Origin: Heliocybe sulcata
Taxonomy: Eukaryota > Basidiomycota > Agaricomycetes > Gloeophyllales > Gloeophyllaceae
Assembly (NCBI GenBank): GCA_004369045.1
Contig: ML213505.1
Coordinates: forward strand, 1,423,849-1,487,848
Reading direction: 5' to 3'
Length of the DNA: 64,000 nt
Below are positions 1 to 12,900 of this stretch, piece by piece (the first letter of the stretch is position 1; each line of letters begins with the position of its first letter). The translations under genes were made by a program, and so were the position numbers. The notes under the pieces are model-generated. The model ran no database searches. It was not told the origin of the DNA and was given only the letters and a program-made list of their open reading frames with translations.

Positions 1-835
1 GGAGCCTTATCCGGACAGCACTGTCCTCTGCGGGCTTGACTTCGCTGGACTCCATAGTCCTCTTCGGAGGTGTGTATTACTCCGTTCTGTATTCTCACCG
101 TTAGCGATTTTACGAGCATAACTTCTAAATTCAGAGAACGCTGCGCTGCCACATGGATCAGGGACCGACCGGGTGTTGAACAAGTCCGACTTCGTTCTCA
201 TTGATTGTGGGGGAGCGCTGCATGGCTATTCCAGCGATGTCACTCGAGTAAGGATGTCGAGCTTATGGTCCATCAACACATGATCCTCACCATAAACTTT
301 GTAGACATTCGCCTTGAACAATTCGGAAATCACGCACGATCAACTATCCTTATGGACTCTCGTGCAATCGGCTCAGTCAGCAGCACTGTCAGCAGTTCAC
401 GATGGTGCAATAACGAAGACGATCGACTCAGCTGCTCGAACCGTCATCTCGAATGCGGGGTACGGCAAGTATTTCACGCACCGCCTTGGCCACGGTCAGT
501 TCTTCCAAGTCTCTCGTGGTTTTGAGTGCGGCTAAACCTACAGTACCCTCTTCAGGCATTGGTCTAGAAGTACACGAGTCTCCTTACCTTCGCGGGGGCA
601 GCGATGATGTAATACGCTCGGGTCATACCTTCTCAGATGAACCAGGGATCTATATCGAAGGCAAGGTAGGACCACTTAGACTGCATACACTCGAAGCAGG
701 GACGATCCTGATATTTTCATGCATCTGTAGGTGGGTGTCCGCCTGGAGGACTGTTTCTACGTGAGGGAAACTGGAGATGCGGAGTTCCTCACAGCAGGCG
801 TTGGAGGCCAGGCAAGGTCGCCTTGGGACCTATAG
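1..835 (+). CDS. Xaa-Pro dipeptidase-like metallopeptidase (M24B), 5' end outside the window
   Basis: C-terminal part of a pita-bread-fold metallopeptidase that would cleave dipeptides or peptides with Pro at the second position. Exons 3-69, 135-247, 305-494, 556-665 and 731-835 join in one frame through four GT-AG introns of 57-65 nt. All five metal ligands of the family are visible in order: Asp in VLIDCGG, Asp in YSSDVTR, His in RLGHGIG, Glu in DEPGIY and Glu in VRLED. The text NAALPHGSG just before the first ligand resembles the bacterial and fungal Xaa-Pro dipeptidase type. The protein ends ARSPWDL. The metal centre looks intact, so the enzyme is probably active. The start codon and N-terminal domain cannot be seen. 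Exact substrate is inferred from family only. Confidence 0.88.
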
Positions 836-1375
836 AAGTGTAATTCTTTCCAGCATTGCGGCGTCAAATAACCTCTACAATGAGCTGTTTTGCTGCAATG
901 TAATCGGGCTGAACTCAGGGACGACTTTATGCTTGCTATGCTAGCCGCATTCACTCGAGATGCACGAACGGAGGGCCATGGCAGTCACCGCAATCAGCTC
1001 CCTCGCCGGCTGCTCCTCCATCAGCCGTTTAACTGGTCTCTTGTCTGCCACCTTCCTGATCCACGAGACGGCATCAGAACGTTTGTCCAATAGTGAACAA
1101 CATATTATACACATATCCTCCATGAACGGGTATACTACTTGCCAACCAGATGCCCAAGTACGTACAGGATCCATATAAGACGACGTGGAGGGGAATAGGT
1201 TACTGAAAGAAGGGGGATAGAAGCCGGCGGGTCATATTTTACACTACAAGAAAGGAGATATGGGATACAGAAGAGCCAATGGAAAGAGTTAATGCAGTGA
1301 AGCAGCAAATGGGGTAATATAGTAATGAGGTGTGAATGGGTAGACGGACTTCATGTGCGGCGTTCGTGTCCGAGC
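836..1375. other. Gap between convergent genes, no gene seen
   Basis: About 540 bases between the stop codon of the M24 peptidase and the stop codon of the next gene on the other strand. Short open frames overlap each other on both strands, but none has splice or family support. I see no RNA gene or repeat here. Confidence 0.5.
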
Positions 1376-2191
1376 TTAAACTTCTAGCTCAGTGGGAGTA
1401 GGAGAAGGAAGAGGCACACGTGCCGGAGACATAGGATGACCGGCTTCAGTGGAGGCAACCTCGTACGAAGCATGACGCTGGAAAGGGTTGCGCGTCTGGA
1501 AGCGCGAGACAGGTGACGCTTTGATGCAAGAGTCAGAATTACGTGGAAGGAAGACAGCGAGGCTACTCACAGAGAACGCTCGGGTGGAAAGCACCAGGCT
1601 CCAAGGTCTCGTGCGCCGTGTTAACATTCTCCTTGTCCCTCAGAAGTTTATGCGGAGTCTTGCGACCGCTGACAATGCGGTCAATCTCTCCCAACATGAC
1701 AGGGCTAGGAGAGTTGCTGAGATTGTGAAGCGCATGCATTTGCGGGGACCGCTCGGCCAAAGCGGGCCTCAAGAGCGTTGGCCCATGACGAGCTCGAAAG
1801 AGCGGCGAAGATGGTGAAAAGAGTGACGACGGTCTCAGTATAGACAAAAACTCCTCCAATGCCTCGGAGGGAAGACCGGACCTGCAAGCAAGGAGTCAGA
1901 TAATCTGGCGTTGCCGTCTCGCTGGTTAAGCGCCTGGATGGTAACTGACCGCGACGGTGCCCGAGGAGAAGCAGAGTCCCGCCCCAGGAATGCTGCAGAA
2001 TCAAGGAAGACATCAAGCTTAGAATCTCCTACGACGAACGTCTCGTGGTGATCAGCCACGGGGACATCCTCGCTGTGGTCCGCAGAGGGTGCTAGATGCT
2101 TGGGACGACTGAGCGGGAAATGAGAACCAGCAGGCAGCCGCACCGGGCGAGGCGCTACCAGCACAAGATTATCTTGACCATTGAAGTTCAT
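1376..2191 (-). CDS. Unknown 231-aa protein, low complexity
   Basis: I do not recognise this gene. Three exons, 2191-1950, 1881-1571 and 1518-1376, join in one frame with consensus GT-AG introns of 69 and 52 nt and give 231 residues from the ATG at 2191. The N-terminal third is polar with Asp/His-rich text (ADHSEDVPVADHHE). The middle holds a Lys/Arg-rich stretch around SGRKTPHKLLRDKEN. The C-terminus is rich in Ser/Thr/Pro (VPLPSPTPTELEV). There is no signal peptide, membrane segment or cysteine motif. Consistent phase over three exons argues that it is a real gene, but no family could be named. It is divergent from the MFS gene, with about 530 bases between start codons. An alternative frame in 1881-1705 looks hydrophobic but ends without a usable splice site. 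Confidence 0.5.
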
Positions 2192-2724
2192 TATGAAGAC
2201 AAAATAGAACTAGGAAATGTGAATGACCCGGTATACCAGCCAGTGTGAACCAGAGAATATGACCGCAAGCTAACAGGTCCTGTAGCAAGCAGGCCGTATC
2301 GGAGTTAACTTGCTGCGTTATTGATGCTTGTTTACTCTTGTAGGTGCAGTATTGATGGCCGGTAAATAACCCGGCAACCGGAGAAACTGCTTGCTGTTGG
2401 TTCGCTGGAAAGTGGGATATGTGTGGCAGTAACCCGTTGCCACAATTTCTGGCTTACCGCTGTCATCGAAAACACATATTTCTGGTTTGGAGTAGAATAT
2501 TGCAGTTGTAGCTTTGCATAGATATCTCGAGTTTGCCCCTCTTCCAAACCTCGATCTTCTTCGGAAAATTCTAATTTCCAGATCCTTCCAAGTCTGTTTA
2601 ATGAAGCCTAGCCGAACTTGCTCCCGACGCTTCCGAAGTATATAGGCTGCTGACGCGTGACGGCTCGGTTTCCTGTTGTGTTCCTCCCTCTCAGTTGTTG
2701 CTTGCCCCGCCAGCACATCCTACC

Positions 2725-4623
2725 ATGGCGATTGAACCCCACCGCCCTACTGACGATAATACCCCGATTTACGACGAGACATCCCCGCTGCTCCAGAATG
2801 AACATATACCAGAATCTTGCCGCCTGCCCCGGACGAACGGTGCCCCTCTCAAGAAGTTACAGCTCGCCGTCTTGTGTGCAGTCAGACTGGTCGACCCGAT
2901 TGCTTTCACCCAAATATTCCCCTACATCAACGAGATGATGGAAACTATGCATGTTACCGATGATCCGTCGCGGATCGGATTCTATAGTGGGCTGGTGGAG
3001 AGTGTGTTCGCCGTCGCCCAGTTAATTTCGATTTACCAGTGGGCACGTTTGTCGGGTGAGCAAACTAGGACTGTAGCCGGGATTATTGCATACTGATGAT
3101 TTCTGTGGTTTAGACGTCATCGGAAGACGTCCGGTCATAATACTTGGTACAGTTGGCATAGCCTTTACATCTCTCATATTTGGTCTCTCGAAAAGTCTAG
3201 TCGGCGTCCTGGTAGCCCGAGGTCTCGGTGAGTCTGAACCTCGTCACTAGCTTTGAAGCTGCTTCTGATTTCACGTACGTAGCCGGCATTTTCTGCGGCA
3301 ATATATCTGTTATTCAGTCTGTCCTGGCTGAGATAACTGATTCATCCAATCAAGCAGTTGCTTACCCGATATACGGTCTAATGTGGCCTCTCGGTGTGAT
3401 CATTGGGCGAGTTCGATTATTTTGGTCAACATATCGTCGCTAAGGATCCTGATATCGCAGACCCCTGCTTGGAGGTGCACTTGCCAAACCATCGCGCTAT
3501 AGCTTCTTCAGCAATGCATTTTTCCAGACGTACCCGTACTTCCTCCCTTGCGCGGCAGCATCATGTATCTGTCTCACTGGCGCGTGTCTCGCATTGGTCT
3601 ACCTAGAAGAGGTGAGCACTAGTACCGTTTCCAGAATAAACATGCACCAAAAGCCCCCAGACTCTGCCCAGGCCGAGCAAGCTGTTACAACGGGAATGCT
3701 CGTATTCCTCCGATGTCACCCTATATGAGGACGATAAAGACGCTAGTGCTTTGAGCACCCAGGCTATTTTGTCTATCCCAATAATCCGCGCGATATGCAC
3801 GTCAGGGTTCGCATTGAGCTTCGTCGAAACAGCTTTTGGCGTGGTGTTTGTCCTCGTCTGCTATTCGCCCATCTCTTCAGGAGGATTAGAATTTTCTGTG
3901 AGTCAATCTCCTATTTCATTCGGTTTGGATAGGCTTACCTGTATGCCATACTAGCCTTCAGAGATTGGATTCTCCCTTGCGACGAGCGGCGTTTTAGCTG
4001 CTTTCGTTCAACTCTTCCTCCTGCCCATAGTCCTAAAACGGTGTGACACCTGTAAAGTATATACATTCTGCATGAGCCTGTGGGCATACGTCTTCATGCT
4101 CTTGCCCCTGCTTAATGTTATTGCGAGGTCGGGCGTACAGCGGACGGACGAAGTGCTGGATGCCAGGGCAAAAGCACTGGTCTGGGTCGGCCTCGGTATT
4201 ATGCTGGCACTCTCGCGCCTAGGCTGCCTTGCTTTCTCGTGAGTCAGCGAACTGTACCCGCTCCATTGATGATGCTGACATCAGTCATTCCAGGCTGAAT
4301 ATGATATTGGTGAAAGAGCATGCCCCGAGTCCGGCTGCGCTCGGCGTCACTAACGGTATAGCAACTTTATCGCAATGCTTCGCGCGTGCTATCAGCCCCG
4401 CTGTGATCAGGTCGGTCCAGACAGTTCATCCTGAACAGTATAATGGTACTGACCGGCCGCTTTTAGTTCTTTGTTTGCCTTGTCTTTGGAGAGACAGCTA
4501 CTGCGAGGCTATTTGTGGGTCGCAGTGATGGTAGCCACCTCCATCTACGGCTGTCTCTTGTCTAGGAAAATCGCGGAGGGGCGGCAGACTATGAACGATA
4601 ATGCCAGCAAGTCGGCGCCGTAG
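2725..4623 (+). CDS. Major facilitator superfamily transporter, 504 aa
   Basis: Polytopic plasma-membrane or vacuolar MFS carrier, of the fungal group often annotated as general-substrate or peptide-like transporters. Eight exons: 2725-3055, 3114-3227, 3283-3406, 3461-3611, 3661-3897, 3955-4238, 4294-4410 and 4467-4623, 504 residues. The family signature between helices 2 and 3 is visible as ARLSDVIGRRPVIILG, and a later helix carries GVIIGPLLGG. About twelve hydrophobic segments can be counted, with an acidic cytosolic loop (TLYEDDKDAS) in the middle. The N-terminus is a soluble tail with a dileucine-like ETSPLL. The intron at 3407-3460 has a GC donor: only GC-AG splicing gives the conserved IGPLLGG. 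Substrate cannot be inferred. Intact and probably functional. Confidence 0.9.
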
Positions 4624-7131
4624 GTGCGCATGGGACAGCGGATCTCTTTTCCTCCAACCGTTGTGTGTATAAATATATGCCATGCCATCTCAGCACATGT
4701 CAGTCGATACCTGCAATAAATTATTTCATGACGAGAAGGCGTACAGACTGAGCATATGTGCAGGAACAACAGCATTCCTGCGGATTGAGCGGCATCCCGT
4801 AAACTGTTACTGATAAAAGACCGGGGCATTTGACTTGGCACGGCATCCCCGCTGAATTCTACGCTATGTGGTGAAATTGGCCGCCGCGACATTGGTGCAG
4901 CCATTCCGTCATCGCGTCGAAATTACTTCTGACTATAGATAGTCTAAGAGCATGGGTACACGGCAGTATTGTAGTCCTTGTAGCCATCAGAATCAAGGCT
5001 GTCAGCCCTGCATTACGGTCCATCAAGAGCTTCAACATCGTGGAATCAGTCATGCCATCTACTCAGGACCCATAACTGCGAGCTCACCGCGCCATTGATT
5101 GTTCAGTTAATGGTGACATGGTCACCGATGCGGACACTAAATCTGACGCGCTTGCCATCTGTGCAATGAGATATCAGACCGACCGTTGGAATGCTAAACT
5201 TGTATCGGCCATACTAATGTGAAGGTAAAGAAACCGGGGTATGATGGTAATGGTTTTGTGATCTAGACAGCAGTCAATGAGCGAAGTAACAGGGTCTCCG
5301 TTCGCACGACTACCCACATGTCCAGGGCATAGGTGCGAGCTTGTGGGTGCCGCTGACTGGAAGTGTTACCAGTCGATGGCAGGCACTTTGGCCTTTAGTC
5401 GACGGGGTGAACATTGAGCCATCAGCATGACGTCAGGTCCGCCTCTTTGGGAGGCTCTGTAATATCCTGTCAGAACCAAATTGAGACCGAGACATTTTTA
5501 CAGACAGTAGTCTGTAATATCACAGACGTGCCACTTTCACTTAGACTCGTTATTTGTAAAGCATCGCGTTCTAATGGGGCCGTATCGCGAGGTGAGCCGT
5601 AAAGGTAGACATGATGCAGAATTCCTTGCAGCGACAACCCTTAAGTCGGTGTTGAACAAGTGGCGACGTCCTTGGTGGAGACATAGAGCTCCGCAGAATA
5701 GAAAATAAGACTCGGACTCTCGATTGCTATGCGATCCTATCGATTATTTTAGTCTAATTCTCCGGCATCCACAACCCAAATTACTGCGGGAGATCGCCTG
5801 GAGTCTGGTCAGTGCGGTGGTATCGTGAGCGGTGCAACCCAAGGTCCGATGATTCTTTCAAGTGGATCAAGACAAGGGAAGTGATTCCCTAGCAGCAGAG
5901 CGACAGAGAAGCAGCATTCGAGCTTACTAGTTGAGGATTCATAATGGCCTACAGAAGATGCCATCGCGGGGATTATTCCAGCAGCACGGGAAGTAGGGCA
6001 GCCATTCGGCTAACCTTGACAGGATACTTTGAAGGCTCCGGATTACTCCAGCATCGCTAGTCAGGAAGCACCTAGACTCGGTAGCGAACAACCAGACGTG
6101 GGCCAGAAGACTTGACTATTTTGCGGAATCTGCCCATTAAGAGGTGGTAACATGATCACAGCTTGCAGTCAAAGTCGCTGTTGAACGGTGACCGACCGGC
6201 AGTGAACTGGAACACATGTTCTGAACTCTGGGCTGGAAGCCTGACAAAGCTTGGACAAAGCTCTAAGATGTGCATCTCCGTATTAAAGTGGTATATACAT
6301 CAATTAGAAAGGCTTGTCCGATGCAGGTGTGTCGTCCTCGTAGTATCGGCCGAGCTGTTGAACACCTGTGAGGAACTATTCGGGGCAGAGCAATGTCCTG
6401 AAACTCACTACCGGCACCTTCACTAATAGCCTGTTCTTGACAATGGGGGTGACGGAGAGCAGCTAGACATACGAAAATCAGTACACAGTATGACTCCTTT
6501 AGCACCTCTAAATTACGAGTGCGGAATGGTTTCAGGATACGCCAAAGCCGACCCGCAGACGTTCAGAAGTTCGAGAAGAAAACGACAAGACTCACGTAGA
6601 GTACTGCAATGCCTGCGCCAGCTCCCCAAATTACCCCCGAAGTACTCCACATTCTCGCCATCCTCTGCAGAAATTCCAACCAAGCGTTAACATCAACCTT
6701 CAGACAACCCTATTTATCCCGATGCCAGCGACCACTCACAGGCAGAGAGTAGGAGCCGAGGCGCTGGTAGGACGGGACCTGGTGCAGGTTAAGCTTCTGC
6801 GCGTTGGCCATTTCTAACGGTCTATTAGGCAAAGATAGGCTGCCTAGAGTATGAAGCGCAAGGTACTGTATGTAGACGAGACGAAGTGTTGTCGGAATGC
6901 GTTACGGAAATGGAATGTCGGGCGGAGTCCGAAAAATCACTGTACTTGGTCTCTCATTGGCTTGTTCCGAACTTGATACAACTTGCTTGTTTACAGTCGA
7001 CGTCGTCTGCTTGACCAACTCTACTCCAGAGACCTTCCGTGCTTCGCTTAGATTGTCTGGAACTTGTCTTGACTGCTACCTCTAAAGCTCTGTGTCGGTC
7101 CGTTCTTGGAGCACTTACTTGACCGGAAAAC
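4624..7131. other. 2.5-kb gene-free stretch
   Basis: No open frame here joins to another by splice sites or matches a family I know. Composition is less GC-rich than the flanking genes, and stop codons are frequent in all six frames. It could hold a decayed gene, a long upstream region for NOP16, or a non-coding RNA. I see no terminal repeats, target-site duplications or transposase-like text, so I do not call a mobile element. Confidence 0.45.
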
Positions 7132-8762
7132 ATGGCAAATCCCAGGCAGCGTCGCAAGAGTCGGTCTAGCTCGCATAAGGCTGTACATCATTCTCGCCGG
7201 GCCAAACAGCTTTTGAAGAAACAACCACGTACGTACTCAAGCTCGCTATGCATTTGAACTCTTGGCAGGCGGGAGTCCCGTGGCGTTGCTGCGTTCCCCA
7301 CACTGCCCGCGGATTTCCACGCATTCGTTCACCTTGGCCTGCTTCATATTCTAAAATGCCAACGCCTAGCGATCCGAGGCCCAAAGGCTCTTCAGGAGGC
7401 ATGGGATAAAACAAAGACTGTCCGACAAAAGTACGTCCCTGTCCTTAATCAGGTTCCTGGCGCACAGCATCCGGCGCCCCCCTGCTTTTGTATCGCCAAT
7501 GCGTTGGATTACTCCGAACTGATCTCGACCGTCTGTCCCTTTGTAATACGAACAGTTACGAGGCCCTAGGCCTTGTGCACTCCCTGAATCCAACACTGTC
7601 CGGAGGCATCGAGGTGCCTATAGGAACGGACTCTTCAGCATCCGCGTCTACATCTACCGCAACTTCGGTCTCCGCTGTTTCCGCACAGCCCGAACGGAGT
7701 GGGACACCTTCAAGGAATGGAAAGGAGAAAGGCGCGGCTGGAGGCGTGCCCAAGGGTCGTGGTCGTATCGTCAGGGACGAAAACGGCAACATCGTGGACG
7801 TCCAGCTTGCGGAGGACGAAGACGAGATGGGAGTGGTTGAGGAAGATGAGGCTCTAATAGAGGAGAAGGCCTGGAAAGAAGCACCTAGGGCCGATGCCGG
7901 ACGCTGGGTTAAGATTGGCGCGGAGGAGACGCATCGACCCACGGGTGTCGTGAAAGGTGAGTGGGATCCACGATGTAGCATGCCGTTACCATGTTTCCTG
8001 TGCGGACTCCCGCCCGTCCGTGAGGAACTTGAGCAGTCTCCATTTTACCGTCGAGCATGCGTTGTCATGTATAACAAGCCCGCAGGAGGTCACGCCCTTC
8101 CGTCCGGCGTCTTGGATAATTCGCAGCTGACGTCCGAGGGCGGGATGATATCAGCGGCGTTGGACAGGCAATCCGTCCGGTCACTTGGAAGTCCAGGTGC
8201 GACATATGGGATCTGAGGAAGTTGGACAGATTACATAGGCGATGGGACCGCTGATGTGCAGTGCCAGCGATGCCAGCTGCGAAAACGACGCATCAGAAAG
8301 CTTCAGGCCTGATTGACAGGAAGTACGGCCGGATCGCCGTGGCGGGCAGGCGTGTCTGAGATCGCTCAATGTCCCGGACGTCAGTCTCGGGTATTGATGT
8401 CGACCAGAGGTTCTCGATTCTTCTGACCTCCAGCTTGAAGAACGCCAAATGCTTCCGCGTTTCGTTCTATGTTTGCGGCCATATTTACTTTCGCCTCGCA
8501 CGTTTCAAGCGCACCTTTTTGTTTATAGAAACTCATTATTTCCTGTTTAGTGCTAGAAGAACTGTCAAGCAGCGGAACGCGCCCTATACGCCATAGTTCA
8601 TCATCGGAAGTTGGGTACCTCCAGCGCCTAGTAAACAAGCACGGGATGGACGTCGAAGCTATGGCGAGAGATAGAAAACTTAACGTGGATCAAAGAACAG
8701 CTGGGGAACTTGCACGCGCCATCAAGAAGGCTGGAGGATTTGAGAAATTGGTCGGAGGGTAA
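7132..8762 (+). CDS. NOP16: Ribosome biogenesis protein NOP16
   Basis: Nucleolar protein needed for 60S ribosomal subunit maturation. Exons 7132-7228, 7370-7430, 7556-7956 and 8551-8762 join in frame. The basic N-terminus MANPRQRRKSRSSSHKAVHH is typical of NOP16, followed by IRGPKALQEAWDKTKTVRQN, then ALGLVHSLNP. The C-terminal block is also diagnostic: LQRLVNKHGMDVEAMARDRK, then the Ala/Lys-rich end KKAGGFEKLVGG. The centre carries a Ser/Thr-rich stretch and an acidic run (AEDEDEMGVVEEDEALIEE) that varies among fungi. The third intron is 594 nt, about ten times the local norm, yet its GT and AG ends and phase are exact. Start choice is fixed by homology. Confidence 0.93.
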
Positions 8763-9722
8763 ACAGCTGCGATGGAGCAGGTTGGTGGCGATACTTGGTA
8801 GTGTTCCTCGTATTATTAGTTCCCATGTGAACGGTGGGGAGTACAGGCATGGTGGGGGGCAGGTCGGCAAACACCAGAGGACTCGGGCGCCTTGACACCG
8901 AAATAGGTGTGATTGTCCATCATTAGCGAAATAATCCGTGCTAATGAACAAATTTCCGGTGGTTCGGCAATTTGTGATGAAATGCGGACAAATGGTGATC
9001 AAAAAAGCTCTTACTTTCCGTGACAGGGCATGCCAGCATACGTTGTAGGTTTCTGCCTGGTCAGCATGGCTGTGAGAACAAGATGGCAGTCGGTAAGTAT
9101 GGCACTTGCCGGTGGACCGGAGAAAGAGCCAAGGGAGAGGCTGTGCTATTTGCGTGGGAAGAAAGCAGCTTCTCGCCATCTGGGACCATATCGAGCTAGA
9201 AGACGCACAGGTGGGCTAACGTGTACAGCATCGCACTGCCATTGGTCAACAGGAATCCAGAGACAAGTCGAGTACTACGGAAGTGGGATCTTGTCATCGC
9301 GGCTGACGGCGGCAAGAGACCGGAGGGAGTTGGACGCGAGAAGAGCAGACAGATATGGAAGAATGTCATCAGGGAAACACATGGAGTTGGTGCCGATGTC
9401 GGTAAGATATGCAAAAGCTGAATACTAACGAGTGGCCGAGGATGGATGAATGAAGAAAAGCTCGCGCAGATATTGCCGTGACCGTCGTCTGGATTATTTT
9501 CTGGGCTCTGGCGACGGCAGGGCCGCGGGAGGCAGAAGAGGGTAGATTGAGCTGAAATTGTGCTGGGACGGAGCCTGCGTGCGGGGACCAATGAGAGCGG
9601 GGCGGGGCCAAAATCGGCAAGGGGATCGGGCAGATCTGGTAATTAAGGAACTCGCAGCGGATCTCGAAATTGACCGAGACGGGAAAGGAATGTGGACTTG
9701 GGGGAGGGGACGGAGGAGGCCA

Positions 9723-9736
9723 GTCACTCGAGTGAC
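9723..9736. promoter_or_regulatory. 14-bp perfect palindrome, possible operator
   Basis: GTCACTCGAGTGAC reads the same on both strands. It lies about 180 bases before the start codon of the Zn2Cys6 regulator, a plausible place for a dimeric factor or for self-regulation. Function is inferred only from symmetry and position. Confidence 0.35.
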
Positions 9737-9837
9737 ACTGGACGATCAGTCGCTGTACATGATATGTTTCGTGTCCTGCTTCTTCCGATGTTTTCGTCCT
9801 CCCGTGTCTTCCCTGCTGTCTCTTCCTCCGCTCGTTC

Positions 9838-9844
9838 TATATAA
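9838..9844 (+). promoter_or_regulatory. TATA-like box of the Zn2Cys6 regulator gene
   Basis: TATATAA, 69 bases before the ATG at 9913, followed by a pyrimidine-rich stretch of the kind found around fungal transcription starts. Confidence 0.5.
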
Positions 9845-9912
9845 CTAGCCGCCCTCTCTCTTTCCTCCCACATTCCCTTTCCTGGTCTTCTCCTTACCCC
9901 GCCTTTCTCCCA

Positions 9913-12900
9913 ATGTCCCCCAAGTCCGACGCCTCCTCCTCCTCGCGTCGTGCCTCGTCCGCCAGCCCGCCCTACCCCCCACACCCTGCTCGCCGTGCCT
10001 CTAATAAACCCAAATCAGCCAGGCAGCAGTTCTCGGCCTGCGGCGCCTGTCGTATGCGGAGGTGAGTTCGGATCACAATTTCTCGTCCCTCATTATTTTC
10101 TGAAACAACTACTACCCTCACCGCTTTGTCGGTCTGACGTGCTTCCAATAACAGAGTCAGATGTGACCTCAAGGATCTACAGGTCGCTGGCCTCGAGGGA
10201 CAGCATACAGCGTGCTCCAACTGCAGAGAACGGGGTCTCAAATGCGTGTACGTTCATAGCTTCGTCTTCATTCTACGCGAACACATTCAAACTCCGGTTC
10301 TCCCTTCTTATCTTGGTTCATCTCTCCCGCTCCTTCAATTCATTCATGTCTACCCTCTCCCGTTCCAGAGATGAGTTTGCGCAAGTCAAGGCAGTCAAGC
10401 TCCTCCGCAGAGGCAGGCGTTTACAGCAGGTGGAGTGCGCGACAGACAGCAATGGCCCTTCCCGCATGCCCTCATTTCACTTGATTGCAGGGCTGTCTAC
10501 GGCAAGGTGCAGCAAGGCGACTCGCAGGATATGAATCTGCTAGCAGGGTCCTCAATCGCCGTCTCGCACACGCCGCTCTGCTATATTCCCAAGTTGAAGC
10601 CCGAGTTCTTCAGCTCCCGCTTTTTCAGAGCATTCAGCGTACAGCGTGAGTGAATTTTAATTATCGCCATCTCCGAGGCGCTCGCCGCATTACCACATGC
10701 TCTACGTAAACGTTCTCTCTCAGCGTCCTCGAGCCTTTCTTCGTGGTCTATTTGCGTTCTCACGGCATTGTTCCGACTACTCGGGCCGCTGTCATTGCCT
10801 TAACAGCTTGATGGCATTTCCTAAGCATCGAACCCAACGCTGACCTTGTGCTACTATAGGACCCATTCTAGACCCCACTGAATTCACTTCCCGCTATTTC
10901 GAGTACACCAAAGGTAATCCAGATGCATTGGGCGCAGCTGGCCAAATCATTGCCATGGTCCTCGTGGTCTGGGCAGCTAGCTTTGGTATTGACGAAGCCG
11001 GCAACCCAACAGAATCCGAGAGTCCCTTGTCCACTGGCCCCCCTTCCGGCTCCAGCACGGCCCTGACGTCTGGCCACGCATCTGACCGCTCGTCAGCCTC
11101 GCCGGAGCGCGCCAGCGGTTCTGGGTACCATGATCCCAGTGTGGACGATAACCCCGTTGCTCATAGTACGGAACAGCGGTACGAGAGCATCCGACGAAGG
11201 AAGGGCAAGACGAACGAGATGCTGCGCGAAATCCTCAGGCTAATAGACGTCTGTGGGATTCTTCGCAAGCCCACATGGGATGGAGTCAGAGTATTGCTGT
11301 TGGTCCTGCCTTTAACAGCCGGTAAGCAGGTGGTCACGCCCAGTAATCGGGTGTATACTTACTTCTCGGCGTCATTGGGTCCCGGGTACAGACATGCAGC
11401 CTCTCATGGAACGGTTGGTGAGTAAGATGGCGTGTATGCGCCCCATTGTTGATTGCTCATGTCCTCCTCCAACAGACGATGTATGAATCAACTCTCAGCC
11501 AGATCTATACTCTATGCAGTCTGTCGTCGACCACATCCGCGCAGACCGGTCAGGGCGAGTACATCGACGCTCTAGTCCGAGCTCGAATATTCTGGTACGC
11601 GTATGCGCATGAAGGCATTACGACGGGCCTGAAGGGCGGGCGATTGTACCTGTAAGTACAGCCTCATTTATTTTATGGTGCCTGTCCCTCGCAGGTCTTG
11701 GCGCATATAGTCCCCGTACTAATGTACCTGGTGGCCGCCACAGGTCCGAGGATGACCTAAACGCATTTCAAGCGACCCTCCCGCCGTTGCCCCTGCCGCC
11801 TCACTCGCCTTCATCGGCCCCTCATTCGCCAACTATGCCCTCACCGCCTCCACTTACGCGTCCGTCCCTGACCTACTCTGTCCACTATCATTACGGTGCT
11901 ATACCTTTGCGTGTCTCTGGCGCATGCAGACTGGTGCATGCAGCATTGACAGGGCCTAGGGCCCGTCAGCGGGGAGATATCGACGAGATTCGTCTCAAAG
12001 AGGCTTGGGACACGCTTGACAGTGCTTACGAGGAGCTCGAGAGTCTCAAGTCGCCGACTACCACCATGGGCGTCATGAGTAGAGATGAGGTTCTCAGATT
12101 CGTGTACGGTTGGCAGGTACGTCACCCAGGGCTTCTAAGCTCAACGTATGTAACGTCGTAACAATTCTCTAGATACATATTTTCGAGATTCGTGCGTATT
12201 TGTCTAGATGTCTGTAGCTGCGCGAAGTCTGACTCTTCCTTTTCGACAGACAATGTGATACGTGAAGCATTGAAGCAACGTCTTGTATCGCTATCCTCTT
12301 CATCTCCCGGCAGCAGGCACCCCGGGTACCCGTCTCCTTCGTCTCTGCAATACGAGAGGGCTGTCCGCCTTCATCCTATGGCGACCCAAAAATGTCATGT
12401 CCTCGTGCGGACCATCGTCCAGATCATACGGAACAATCTTGGAACATCGTTCTTCGAGTATGATGCCGGGATCGTCCGCGACGGTTGCTTCTTCGCTGGG
12501 TTCATGATGGCTGGAGAAGGCGTTGGATCCGATGAGGATGTCGGTGTATGCTTGCGCGCCCTCGAGGAGATGCAATGGGGGCTATGCAAAAGCGAGGAGA
12601 GGGAGCAGAACGTTAGATTGGTCTGGGAAGGCAGGGCTAGGACTGGTGGGCTCCCCTCAGCCCAGCAGCTGTTCGACTCATCGCGCGTCGCTTACGGATC
12701 TCCACCTCAATCCTCGTATGGAAGCCCGCCCTTCGCCGCATACGGTTCAGGGTTAGCTGCATTGCCTGGCATACAAGAGATGTCTTCCATGCCTCTGTCA
12801 CCCGGGCATCGACTTCGGCAGTCTTCTGCTACAAGTGCTGACGGCAGCTGGCCTATTCCACCTTCGACTCGCAGCGAAACGTCTTCGCCCCGGCCTGGCT

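Larger units (their letters stand above)
8763..9912. other. Intergenic region upstream of the Zn2Cys6 regulator
   Basis: 1.15 kb between NOP16 and the transcription factor. Open frames on the plus strand near 9030-9430 have no family resemblance and no convincing splice partners. The last 200 bases look like a promoter: a perfect palindrome, a TATA-like box and then a long pyrimidine-rich run just before the start codon. Confidence 0.5.

Noticed and set aside
1705-1881. Hydrophobic alternative frame suggesting a membrane receptor fragment
   Set aside because: It ends at a stop with no usable donor, while the other frame joins both neighbouring exons in phase.
2318-2716. 132-codon minus-strand open frame
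   Set aside because: No family text, no splice partner, and it runs up to the MFS start. Probably chance.
4624-7131. Possible transposon remnant
   Set aside because: No terminal repeats, target duplications or transposase or polymerase motifs could be seen by eye.
9030-9428. 132-codon plus-strand frame upstream of the Zn2Cys6 factor
   Set aside because: Two overlapping frames are equally open, neither resembles a family, and no splice sites link them to other coding text.
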